64,000 bases of DNA, from positions 1 to 64,000 of the forward strand of contig JBAIAA010000525.1 of NCBI GenBank assembly GCA_037893245.1. The letters are read 5' to 3'. A program made the position numbers and the translations under genes. This DNA comes from Crossaster papposus (lineage: Eukaryota; Echinodermata; Asteroidea; Velatida; Solasteridae). Numbering within the stretch: position 1 is the stretch's first letter; each line of letters opens with the position of its first letter. The notes beneath the pieces were generated by a model. The model was given only the letters and a program-made list of their open reading frames with translations, was not told where the DNA came from and ran no database searches. This document shows positions 34,519-44,864 of the stretch, piece after piece.

Positions 34519-35896
34519 CATCCCCGGTCCATCCCCGGTCCATCCCCGGTCCATCCCCGGTCCATCCCCGGTCCATCCCCGGTCCATCCCCGGTCCATCC
34601 CCGGTCCATCCCCGGTCCATCCCCGGTCCATCCCCGGTCCATCCCCGGTCCATCCCCGGTCCATCCCCGGTCCATCCCCGGTCCATCCCCGGTCCATCCC
34701 CGGTCCATCCCCGGTCCATCCCCGGTCCATCCCCGGTCCATCCCCGGTCCATCCCCGGTCCATCCCCGGTCCATCCCCGGTCCATCCCCGGTCCATCCCC
34801 GGTCCATCCCCGGTCCATCCCCGGTCCATCCCCGGTCCATCCCCGGTCCATCCCCGGTCCATCCCCGGTCCATCCCCGGTCCATCCCCGGTCCATCCCCG
34901 GTCCATCCCCGGTCCATCCCCGGTCCATCCCCGGTCCATCCCCGGTCCATCCCCGGTCCATCCCCGGTCCATCCCCGGTCCATCCCCGGTCCATCCCCGG
35001 TCCATCCCCGGTCCATCCCCGGTCCATCCCCGGTCCATCCCCGGTCCATCCCCGGTCCATCCCCGGTCCATCCCCGGTCCATCCCCGGTCCATCCCCGGT
35101 CCATCCCCGGTCCATCCCCGGTCCATCCCCGGTCCATCCCCGGTCCATCCCCGGTCCATCCCCGGTCCATCCCCGGTCCATCCCCGGTCCATCCCCGGTC
35201 CATCCCCGGTCCATCCCCGGTCCATCCCCGGTCCATCCCCGGTCCATCCCCGGTCCATCCCCGGTCCATCCCCGGTCCATCCCCGGTCCATCCCCGGTCC
35301 ATCCCCGGTCCATCCCCGGTCCATCCCCGGTCCATCCCCGGTCCATCCCCGGTCCATCCCCGGTCCATCCCCGGTCCATCCCCGGTCCATCCCCGGTCCA
35401 TCCCCGGTCCATCCCCGGTCCATCCCCGGTCCATCCCCGGTCCATCCCCGGTCCATCCCCGGTCCATCCCCGGTCCATCCCCGGTCCATCCCCGGTCCAT
35501 CCCCGGTCCATCCCCGGTCCATCCCCGGTCCATCCCCGGTCCATCCCCGGTCCATCCCCGGTCCATCCCCGGTCCATCCCCGGTCCATCCCCGGTCCATC
35601 CCCGGTCCATCCCCGGTCCATCCCCGGTCCATCCCCGGTCCATCCCCGGTCCATCCCCGGTCCATCCCCGGTCCATCCCCGGTCCATCCCCGGTCCATCC
35701 CCGGTCCATCCCCGGTCCATCCCCGGTCCATCCCCGGTCCATCCCCGGTCCATCCCCGGTCCATCCCCGGTCCATCCCCGGTCCATCCCCGGTCCATCCC
35801 CGGTCCATCCCCGGTCCATCCCCGGTCCATCCCCGGTCCATCCCCGGTCCATCCCCGGTCCATCCCCGGTCCATCCCCGGTCCATCCCCGGTCCAT
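34519..35896. repeat. 11-bp minisatellite (GGTCCATCCCC), about 125 copies
   Basis: A nearly perfect head-to-tail array of an 11-bp unit. The minus strand reads GGGGATGGACC repeatedly, so four-G runs recur with 7-base spacers. Since 33 bp is a whole number of codons and no stop arises, long open frames appear on both strands (MDRGWTGDGPG repeats). I read them as artefacts. Confidence 0.97.
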
Positions 35897-35927
35897 TACA
35901 AGCTTCTAAAATAAACCTAGACTTGTG

Positions 35928-36053
35928 ATTTCACTTGCGATTCACTTGCGATTCACTTGCGATTCACTTGCGATTCACTTGCGATTCACTTGCGATTCAC
36001 TTGCGATTCATTTGCGATTCACTTGCAATTCACTTGCGATTCACTTGCGATTG
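35928..36053. repeat. Second 11-bp minisatellite (TTGCGATTCAC), about 11 copies
   Basis: About 11 copies of an unrelated 11-bp unit with a few substitutions (TTCATTTGC, TTGCAATTC). It starts about 30 bp after the first minisatellite. Confidence 0.93.
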
Positions 36054-36137
36054 AATGAACCTACTTTAGTCAGTTTTTTAGTCAGTCAATAAACAAAAGT
36101 TTCTCTCATTCCAATTTGTTTTTCTTTTTGGCCCCAG

Positions 36138-36345
36138 GCTTCTTCTGCCTGGCCAACTCCACCGACTTCGTCGATAACGTCTGCCCGACGGGCCACTACT
36201 GTCCCAACAGCACCACAAGGTCCAACGAGTTCCTTTGCCCACCGGGGACTTTCAACGCCCTACCCCAGCAGATTGACGACGTGGTGTGCACAGCTGGATC
36301 CTACTGCATGGGCACTGGCAACGACGCGCCTACGTCCAACTGCAG
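36138..36345 (+). CDS. Exon 9 of cysteine-rich modular protein
   Basis: Acceptor TTTGGCCCCAG, donor GTAGTC. The 208-bp exon is open, phase 1 at the start and phase 2 at the end. It encodes (G)FFCLANSTDFVDNVCPTGHYC, PNSTTRSNEFLCPPGTF, VVCTAGSYCMGTG and ends TSNC plus AG. The next exon starts with A then TAC TAC TGC, so the joint codon would be AGA. Two NST sequons are present. Confidence 0.87.
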
Positions 36346-38311
36346 GTAGTCCTGCAGATTCTTAAATATAAAGGTTGATACATGTGTAACCCGTGGTTCA
36401 CATTCCAAAATAACAGGAACCCAATTTATATTAATTTAACTCCCTTTTGGTAAAAACTCTTGACTTCACACAATTCGGGATTTGCATACACAAAGAAAAT
36501 GTTTTATTTCAAGAAGAAAATAATCTCAGGTAATAGCAATACAAATGAAAAAATGCAATGGGTTAAGATAATTTACACAAAACACAGGATCCTGTATGAT
36601 TTTAAATACAAAATTTGAGCTCAGAATAAAAAGGGCGCCAAAACCTAAAAGACAGTTAACGCTCGCGATTCGTCCATCCTCGGTAGATCGGAGTCATGGG
36701 GTAGAAGGAGTTGAAGGATATGTAGAACGAGATGATGAAGTAGAGCACTTGAAGAAGAGTTCAATCGAAGATAGAAGTAGAAATGACAACTCTCGTCATT
36801 TGTTGCTACATGTACATGTAAAACCAAAGTAAGATACTTGCGGGGTCTTGAACAAGACAAAGAGATGAAGTGGCTATGTCTAGGGCGATGCTGGATTGTT
36901 CTTGTGCCTGGATCGCTCGAACGTCTTGTCGTTGGGCGTCGAGGATAGCAGTAGGCTTGGCGTACTGGACGTGCTGGAGCACAGAATGGGATGCCTGGAG
37001 GGCAGGTCGGGAACACGCAGACGGTCCGGTCTAAGTTACCCTTCAAATGGCACGGTCCAGTCGTTTTAGTCTAAAACAGAGAGTTGCATAGGGGTCTATG
37101 CCACATTACTAAATCCATCTAATTACTACAGAGTCAGGTCAAAATGGCTGACTTTTCTACATGCAAATTTAACACACTTTATAACTATCCATCATGTGGA
37201 AGGCTTTTTTAAAATTTAACAACAGCAACCTACATGTACACGATATTGACATGTATTGCATGAACTTCTTTATCATAGAAAAAATATAAAAGAAATCAAT
37301 TTGTTGTCTAGTACTTCTCAGAAATATTTCCTTAATTGGAACGACTTTAAAACTAAACATGATAAAAAGGACTACATTTCTCAGTCTCATACGTGAGACA
37401 CAAATCAAAAATAGAAAACTCCAAATCTTAATCGAACTGGCAAATGCAGGAATAGCAAGTTCCAAACTTGATCATGAGAGAACAATTTGTATCTCTAAGT
37501 TTCGATCCATAACAGAATAATATACGAACGGCACTAAAAACCGGAATCTACAAATAAATAAATACAGAATATGCATCTTTTCGCATACAGCCTAAAACTC
37601 TAACACAAGACAACAGTTTGTGTCTTTAAGCTTGGGTTAATCAAAACCACAAGAAAATGTCCGCCAAACACTTTAACAAGTTAATCATAACTGCGGAATA
37701 GAAATTCAATAAAAATATTCAATCATCCCAGAATTTGGGACCATAGTCAGTTGATCACCCCGACTTCATAAAACACCAAAAGTCTATATAGTCGGCAGGC
37801 CAACCCCGGGAAATATGCTTTAAAAAATTGTTGATGGCATTTTTTGTTCAAAGCTGGCAACCATGCTAGAAAGTATCACTATGGTCCAGGCTTTCAGAAT
37901 CACTCGGTTGCCAAAATGGCATTTGACCTTGAAGGTCAAATTTGGGGGTCAAAAGGTCAAACTTTCAATTGTTTTTATTTTGTCTTCTACTTTCATATAA
38001 CATCAAGTTTGGCACGAACAATTGAATATTTAATGAGTTATAAGGGTTTTAACTTCTAAAATAATAGGTAAATATTAAGCGATTTATGAATACAAATGCT
38101 TTTTACTCATTTATGCTTTGGAATACGCATAATGTAAGATGCATTCATTTTAAAGTTACTTTTACCAGAAATTATCCTTGCTTCTTCATCAACAAGGCAC
38201 CACAGTGGCTGGAAGCCATATAAGTGTCTAGTTTCGAAAGGTATGTATGACATTTAAGGTCAAATTTCAAGGTCAAAAGGTCAAATTTTACTTTTATGCC
38301 AAAGAAGAATC
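36346..38311 (+). other. Intron 9, left part, no gene seen
   Basis: AT-rich sequence without family exons. A stretch at 37915-38290 has repeated GGTCAAATTT and AAAGGTCAAA phrases, probably a dispersed repeat. Open frames here are short and unsupported. Confidence 0.5.
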
Positions 38312-39494
38312 GACTTGTTCCTGTTGTTTTTTCTTGGTTAAGCAGGTAAGTATACAGCGCCAATGATGTGATTTAAAGGATAAGCAGCTGTACATTTGAA
38401 GACATAACACATCATTTTCCATAGATTTAACCCATCACCAAATCACTTCTGTTTAAGCTTCATCCCGTGTGCATGCATCCATCAGCATCACAGCCACATG
38501 CAGGTATGCATATGGTTGTCCCATCTTGTGCAAATGGCAAGCTTGTGTGCGGCACTTGCTTTTGCACCCACATGTAACTGTAGTTCCAAACAGCTACTTA
38601 GTACTTGGAACAGATGGTTTCCGCAACCACACCACTCAAACCGTCTGTCAGTTGCCTGCCAACCTCCAGTCTCCTAAGGATCAGGAACAACTACGTCAGC
38701 CTTGTTTGCCTGCAGCCATACTTGTGCCTGGTATAGTTCGCACGCAACACATGCAATTCCAGAGCGTCACTTGTTGGTGGCAACATTCAAGTGCCTTCTT
38801 CCCTTTCTGGAAGAAGTCATGCATAGCTCTGTCAACACCTGAACTAGAGAGTGGCGAATTGTAAAGCATACATACCAACACATTGACATCGCTTAATGTC
38901 CCATCTCGGCCAACGCCATGCAACAGTTCCGGGTGTTGCAAGTAGACATTCCAGCATTAATTTTTGCCATGGCCAGCGAGCGATGACACAGTATCACAAT
39001 CAGTTAGGGCATGGAACCCAAGAACATTCTCCACAACTGCTGGAGGGAGGGTCTCGTTGATGATGACGTGAACTGGAAAAGACTCTTGCTCCTTGGACGT
39101 GCCACTCATCATCCACACCTGGCAGAGTTTTTCCCTGGTGAAGTAAAGGAGCAAGAGCAGGACATCTGTGTCACGGCTATGCTTTCAAGTTTCATACCCT
39201 GCATCAATAGCTTTAAGGGCATGGAAGATGATCCTTGTGTCGGCCAGATCGTGGTTTGCATTCAGTGTTGGGATGACTTCCCTTGTCGTTGACAATCTGT
39301 TTGTTTTGCTGCCACCAACTACTACTTCGTTGACTGTCATTGTGCGTTGCCAGTTTGCCACTGAGGAACTGTGCAAGATCTTCCTAATTGTTTTTACCGA
39401 AGGCGATGAAGTTCTTCCATGCTCAGGGAAGTGGAAGATCATCCCGGTTGATCACCTTACGGATTGGTCTCGTTTTCCCAGCTCTTTTGCTTCG
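38312..39494 (-). pseudogene. Left arm of a long inverted repeat: broken gene copy, minus strand
   Basis: Read on the minus strand, frame-broken pieces include ANHDLADTRIIFHALKAIDAG (39185-39442 frame), VLGFHALTDCDTVSSLAGHGK (near 38960-39050) and a C-terminal Cys-rich stretch. These match a widespread multi-copy, uncharacterised invertebrate family that has ADTR..HA and ALTxCDTxS motifs and a CXC-like tail. Stops and frame changes show it is dead. It is the mirror image of 39683-43390. Confidence 0.7.
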
Positions 39495-39874
39495 GAAAAA
39501 CCGGTATCATAATAGATGGTCATGCATTGATACAGTCCCTAGGGAAGCCACCGAAGTGCAAGACGTTTGGTGACTATGCCAAAACCTTCGAGAAGACTGT
39601 GGTGAAGCAGTTCCGTGGCACAGTGTCCAGGATCGACGTTGTATTTGATCAATATAGACCTCTATCGATCAAGTCGACTACACGAAGCAAAAGAGCTGGG
39701 GAAACGAGACCAATCCGTAAGGTGATCAACCGGGATGATCTTCCACTTCCCCAAGCATGGAAGAACTTTATCGCCTTAGGTGAAAACAAGGAAGACCAAG
39801 GAAGACCAAGGAAGACCTTGCACATTTCCTCAGGGGCAAACTGGCAACACACAACGACACAGTCAACAAAGTAG
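39464..39874 (+). pseudogene. Loop and inner right arm: fragment of the same gene family, plus strand
   Basis: A 136-residue open frame with GKTGIIIDGHALIQSLG, TFGDYAKTFEKTVVKQF and RIDVVFDQYRPLSIK, followed by LPLPQAWKNFIALGENK. The V-V-F-D-x-Y block belongs to the middle of the family whose later part is in the arms. The loop (39495-39682) is present once, and the arms on either side repeat the downstream part in opposite directions. It lacks a proper N-terminus. Confidence 0.65.
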
Positions 39875-40824
39875 TGTGGATGATGAGTGGCACGTCCAAT
39901 TATAGGAGCAAGAGTGTTTCCCAGTTCACGTCGTCATCATCAACGAGACCCTCCCTCCAGCGGTTTCATGCTATAACTGGTTGATACTGTGTCATCGTTC
40001 CGCGCTGGCCATGGCAAAAATTATGCTGGAATGTCTACTTGCAACACCCGAAACTGTTGCATGGCGTTGGCCGAGATGGGACATTAAGCGATGTCGAGGA
40101 GGTCGTATGTATGCTTTACAAATGGACACAATCTAGTTCAGGTGTTGACAGAGCTATGCATGACTTAATTCTTCCAGAAAGGGAAGAAGGCACTTGAAAT
40201 GTTGCCACCAACAATTGACGCTCTGGAATTGCATATGTCGCGTGCGAACTACCAGGCAAAAGTATGGCTGCAGGCAAACAAGGCTGACGTAGTTGTTCCT
40301 GATCCTTAGGAGACAGATGGTTATAAGTGGTGTGGTTACGTAAACCATCTGTTCCAAGTAGCTATATGGAACTATAGTTACTTGTGGGTGCAAAAGCAAG
40401 TGCCGCACACAAGCTTGCCATTGTCACAAGATGGGACAACCATGTACACCTGCATGTGGCTGTGATGCCGAAGGATGCATGAACACGGTAGGGGATGAAG
40501 CTTGAACAGAAGTGATTTGGTGATTGGTTAAATCGATGGAAAATTATACTGTGTTTTGTCTTCAAATGTATAGTTGCTTATCCTTTAAAACACATCATTG
40601 GCACTGTATACTTACATCCCAGTGGGCATTTTACCCGATATTACCCGGGTTGTAACGAGTAATAACGCTAGTTATTACTGGGTAACATACCGATATTACC
40701 CGGGTTGTAACGAGTAATAACGCGTTATTACGGGTAATATCACCGAGTAATAACGGGGAAATAGTAGACGAACATTTCCCCGTTATTACCAGCCGATATT
40801 ACCACATTTACCCACTGTTACCCG

Positions 40825-41690
40825 GGAGAATGTTACCGATATTTCTGGCATTGCACGTTATTACCACCCGATATTACCCCATTTACCCGCTATTGCCAGG
40901 GAGATTACTGATATTTCTGGCATTGCATTGTTATTACCACCCGATATTACCCCATTTACCCGATATTTCTGGCATTGCATTGTTATTACCACCCGATATT
41001 ACCTCTTTTACCCGATATTTCTGGCATTGCATTGTTATATTACCACCCGATATTACCTCTTTTACCCGATATTTCTGGCATTGCATTGTTATTACCACCT
41101 GATATTACCTCTTTTACCCGATATTTCTGGCATTGCATTGTTATTACCACCCGATATTACCCCATTTACCCGATATTTCTGGCATTGCATTGTTATTACC
41201 ACCCGATATTACCTCTTTTACCCGATATTTCTGGCATTGCATTGTTATTACCATTGCATTACCTCTTTAAGTTTACCTCTTTTACCCGATATTTCTGGCA
41301 TTGCATTGTTATAACCACCCGATATTACCCCATTTACCCGATATTTCTGACATTGCATTGTTATTACCACCAGATATTACCTCTTTTACCCGATATTTCT
41401 GGTATTGCATTGTTACCACCCGATATTACCCGATATTTCTGGCATTGCATTGTTATTACTAGCCGATATTACCTATTTTACCCGATATTTCTGGCATTGC
41501 ATTTTTATTACTACCCGATATTACCCCATTTACCCGAAATTACCAGGGAGAATATTACCGATATATTACCGTTATTACCACCCGATATTACCACCCGATA
41601 TTACCCCCTTTACCCAATATTACCAGGGATAATGTTACCGATATTTCTGGCAATGCATCGTTATTACTACCCGATATTACCCCATTTTGG
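40825..41690. repeat. Tandem array of about 54 bp inside the TA-flanked element
   Basis: About 14 units of the type TACCCGATATTTCTGGCATTG followed by CATTGTTATTACCACCCGATATTACC. Units vary in length by small indels. A short degenerate return of the same unit occurs at 42066-42215. Confidence 0.9.
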
Positions 41691-42214
41691 TTAATTTGTT
41701 GGTTAATACTAATATTACGATACTACCGGAACAATACTATAATGTATACACATATAAACATCAATGACTCTTCTGAGCCTACAATCTTAGCGTGTACTTA
41801 AATGCTATATATGTGCCCAATATCACCGCTGTCTGTAATCACAGCTAGTTTGCAATTAATTTGTTGTTAATTTATTTGTGTGTTGGTTTTTTGGCAAATT
41901 TGTTTCTTTGAGACTTGGAGTAAATAAATATTACACAATTATCTCTACGAAAACACCCTAAACGTATCGCTATTTCGCAAAACATAACGTTCATGTAGAA
42001 AAAAAGTGACAAAATTGTTTCACCAAGGTTTATCACGCCCACTTGGGGTCAACATGTAAATTGAGGTCACCCGATATTACCCTATTTACCCAATATCAGA
42101 GAATGTAACTGATATTTCTGGCATTGCCGTGTTATTACCACCTGATATTACCCCATTTACCAAATATTACCAGGGAGAATGTAACCGATATTTCTGGCAT
42201 TTTCATGTTATTAA

Positions 42215-43090
42215 CTCGGTAAATTGTTACCCATTACCTATTATTACCCTGTTATAACTCGCTAAAATGTCGGTTTCAACAGGGTAATAACAGTAATCTT
42301 TGAACTTGGAAATTATTAGCTCGGATTGCTATAATTTTACTGTTATTACCCCCCCGGTACTCAAGTTCCCAATGTTATAACCAATTCAAGCCTTTCACCA
42401 TTACCCACATTACCTGTATTATCCTGTTGTTACCCGGTAAATTGTCGGTTTCAACAGGGTAATAACAGTAATATTTGAACTTGAAAATTTTGCTGGAATT
42501 GCTACTAATTTTACTGTTATTACTCAAGTTCCCAATGTTATAACCAATTCAAGCCTTTCATCATTACCCACATTACCTGTATTATCCTGTTGTTACTCGG
42601 TAAAATGTCGGTTTCAACAGGGTAATAACAGTAATATTAGAACTTGGAAATGTTACTGTTATTACTCAAGTTTCCGATGTTATAACCAATTCAACCCTTT
42701 CACCACATTACCCATATTACCTGTATTATCCTGTTGTTACTCGGTAACATGTTGGTTTCAACAGGGTAACAACAGTAATATTTGAACTTGGAAATTTTGC
42801 TAGGATTGCTATAATTTTACTGTTATTACTCAAGTTACCAATGTTATAACCAATTCAAGCCTTTCATCATTACCCACATTACCTGTATTATCCTGTTGTT
42901 ACTCGGTAAAATGTCGGTTTCAACAGGGTAATAACAGTAATATTAGAACTTGGAAATGTTACTGTTATTACTCAAGTTCCCGATGTTATAACCAATTCAA
43001 CCCTTTCACCACATTACCCATATTACCTGTATTATTCTGTTGTTACTCGGTAACATGTTGGTTTCAACAGGGTAATAACGGTTATATTTG
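42215..43090. repeat. Tandem array of about 145-175 bp inside the TA-flanked element
   Basis: The phrase GGTTTCAACAGGGTAA recurs near 42272, 42446, 42610, 42754, 42915 and 43059. Each unit also has GTTATAACCAATTCAA and TGTATTATCCTGTTGTTAC. Units alternate between about 145 and about 165 bp. Confidence 0.88.
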
Positions 43091-43390
43091 GACTTTGAAA
43101 TTTGGTAGACCGGTGCACCATTTTTCAAGAGTTTTTCTCATCAGAAACAGATCCTGTCGGTCTCAAGGATCAGTTAGATCCAATCCTTATATTAAAAAAA
43201 CAAATATTAAGGAATTTATAACAATTTCATTATCACACCGGTAATATCATTTGGGTAATAACACGGTAATATCGGTAAAATGTGGACTTAGTCAAATTTT
43301 GGGGTGATATTACCGGTAATATCGGTAACCGGTAACAACTTGCCCACTGGGATGTACCTGCTTAACCAAGAAAAAACAACAGGAACAAGT

Positions 43391-43668
43391 TAGGGAGTCA
43401 GGTTGATGTAGTGGTTACTGTCCTTGCCCTTCCACCACTGTGGCCCGGGTTTGATTCGATTCGTTTGATTCGATGCCTGGTCTAGTTTCTACCTGATTCC
43501 GTGGGTTTTTCCCAGAATATTCTTCCGAGGCTTTTCTCCCACCTCCAAAACTGTAATTATTTCTCACTGTCTTCTCTACAGGTTTCTTGCAAGTTTAATT
43601 CAGTCTTGCACTCTTGTGGATTCCTTGGTATCAGTACCAGAAATATTATAATAATAATAATAATATTT
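43391..43668 (+). mobile_element. tRNA-derived SINE, family I, abutting exon 10
   Basis: It begins AGGGAGTCAGGTTGATGTAGTGGTTA (A-box-like) and has GGGTTTGATTC (B-box-like), then a body with GTGGGTTTTTCCCAGAATATTC and a tail of ATA/AAT repeats. A related copy is at 44341-44540, and a degenerate one is at 45105-45290. It starts right at the end of the inverted repeat arm and ends about 10 bp before the exon 10 acceptor. Confidence 0.75.
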
Positions 43669-43678
43669 CTGACTTCAG

Positions 43679-43872
43679 ATACTACTGCAAAGGCGGTGAC
43701 GGCATCCCCAACCCCAACGAATGCCCTGAGGGTAGCTACTGCGTGGAAGGTAGCTACCAGCCTACTCCATGCCCTGCAGGGACCATATCATCTGGAACAG
43801 GCAACAAGAACGTGACAGACTGCGCACCCTGCGACATCGGGCACTACTGCAACGTCAACAGCTCTCAAAATG
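43679..43872 (+). CDS. Exon 10 of cysteine-rich modular protein
   Basis: Acceptor TTTCTGACTTCAG, donor GTACAA. The 194-bp exon starts in phase 2 (fits exon 9) and ends in phase 1. It encodes YYCKGGDGIPNPNECPEGSYC, VEGSYQPTPCPAGTISSG, sequon NVT, DCAPCDIGHYC and sequon NSS. The acceptor's pyrimidine stretch is short and follows an AT-repeat SINE tail. Confidence 0.87.
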
Positions 43873-44762
43873 GTACAAGTCTAGCTTTTTTTGCTCATAT
43901 GAACTGTCGGTGTAGATGTCTAGTGCATTTTTTATTTTTGTTTTGCTCGTGCCATTTGACAGTGCTCCCAATTTTGGGTCTGCGAATAGTTGCCCTTGCT
44001 GGGATGTGTTTTAAGGCAACAACATAGTTCTTGATACAGAGATTTACATGCGCGAGGCACGCACTGCACAATGAGGAGTGATGTGTCACAGAACAAAATG
44101 TTAGTGGTGTAGTGTGAATTTGGGATTATGAAATACAAACTCATGTATTGCACATGCTGTGTGAGGGTTTAACCAATGAAAGGGTAAAAGAAGGCACTTT
44201 TATTAGGAGTCCAAATTTCATATGACACCAGGAAAAATAAGAGTTCAAAACAGTTGGTGTTTTATCATCGTTTTTAAATCACCCTTGTGACAGGCTGACG
44301 ACCAATAGAAATGGCTAGGTATTTCTGAAAGTAAAGGGATTTGGGTAGTCAGGTTGGCGTAGCGGTTCTTTCTAGCTCGCCTTCTTTCCACCGCTGCGAC
44401 TCAGGTTCGAATCCCGGTGTTCAGTCCCTGCTTGATTTTGTGGATTTTCCTCCCACCTTCCTCTCATTGTCTTCTCCCTGCAGTTTTTGTTTTGCTTTCG
44501 AGCCACAGTACCAAGGACACTTTTCGAGGAATCCATGGTTTCATTAATGCAAATAATTTGTACTGATGGGACCAAAAATAGGACCTTTTAGTAATTTGGG
44601 GTGGTACGTACGCACCCGTCGCACCCCCCCCCCCCCCCCCCCCCCCCCCCCCTGCGTACGGGCCTGTGGTGTCGTAATATTTGTCTGGAAACAGACTAGT
44701 GGTCACTAGTTCACAGTTTGCACTGATATTTTAAAACGTTTACTTCTTCTTCTTTTTCCTAG
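43873..44762 (+). other. Intron 10 with a SINE and a 28-base C run
   Basis: The stretch holds a family I SINE at 44341-44540 and a run of 28 C at 44625-44652, preceded by ACGTACGCACCCGTCGCA. There are no exons of the host gene. Confidence 0.65.
44341..44540 (+). mobile_element. tRNA-derived SINE, family I, second copy
   Basis: It begins GGGTAGTCAGGTTGGCGTAGCGGTT (A-box-like), with CAGGTTCGAATCCCGG (B box) about 60 bp later, and then GATTTTGTGGATTTTCCTCCC. It parallels 43391-43668 in order and wording, including CAGTACCAAGGA near the end. Confidence 0.75.
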
Positions 44763-44864
44763 GATCAACATGTCCAGAGAAAGGAATGATCACCACGCTG
44801 CCATGCCTGGCAGGCTACTACTGTCCAGAAGGAATGGATAATAACAGAATGCCTTGCCCTTCAA
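44763..44864 (+). CDS. Exon 11 of cysteine-rich modular protein
   Basis: Acceptor TTTTTCCTAG, donor GTAAGA. The 102-bp exon is phase 1 at both ends and open. It encodes (G)STCPEKGMITTLPCLAGYYC, PEGMDNNRMPCPS. It is the shortest exon here and carries one module core. Confidence 0.87.

Larger units (their letters stand above)
40615..43354. mobile_element. 2.74-kb non-coding element with TA target duplication
   Basis: The element begins CATCCCAGTGGGCA and ends with its reverse complement TGCCCACTGGGATG. It is flanked by TA (40613-40614 and 43355-43356). The uninterrupted sequence in the left arm of the inverted repeat (rc of 38342-38355, ...TATACTTACCTGC...) shows a single TA at this place, an empty site. 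TA duplications are typical of Tc1/mariner-type insertion. The inside is non-coding and made largely of two tandem arrays. No transposase is seen, so it would need help from an autonomous relative. Confidence 0.85.
39683..43390 (+). pseudogene. Right arm of the long inverted repeat, split by a transposon
   Basis: The reverse complement of 38312-39494. It lacks about 220 bp (the ADTR..HA segment; junction near 39872) and is interrupted by a 2740-bp element at 40615-43354. Its last coding piece (40380-40505) reads TCGCKSKCRTQACHCHKMGQ, PCTPACGC and a stop, a Cys-rich tail. A 32-bp stretch at 43357-43390 is the end of the arm after the insertion. Frame changes show it is not functional. Confidence 0.75.

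Noticed and set aside
34465..35928. Open frames of about 470 codons over the 11-bp minisatellite
   Set aside because: Present on both strands and in several frames with the same repeat peptide; a product of the repeat, not a gene.
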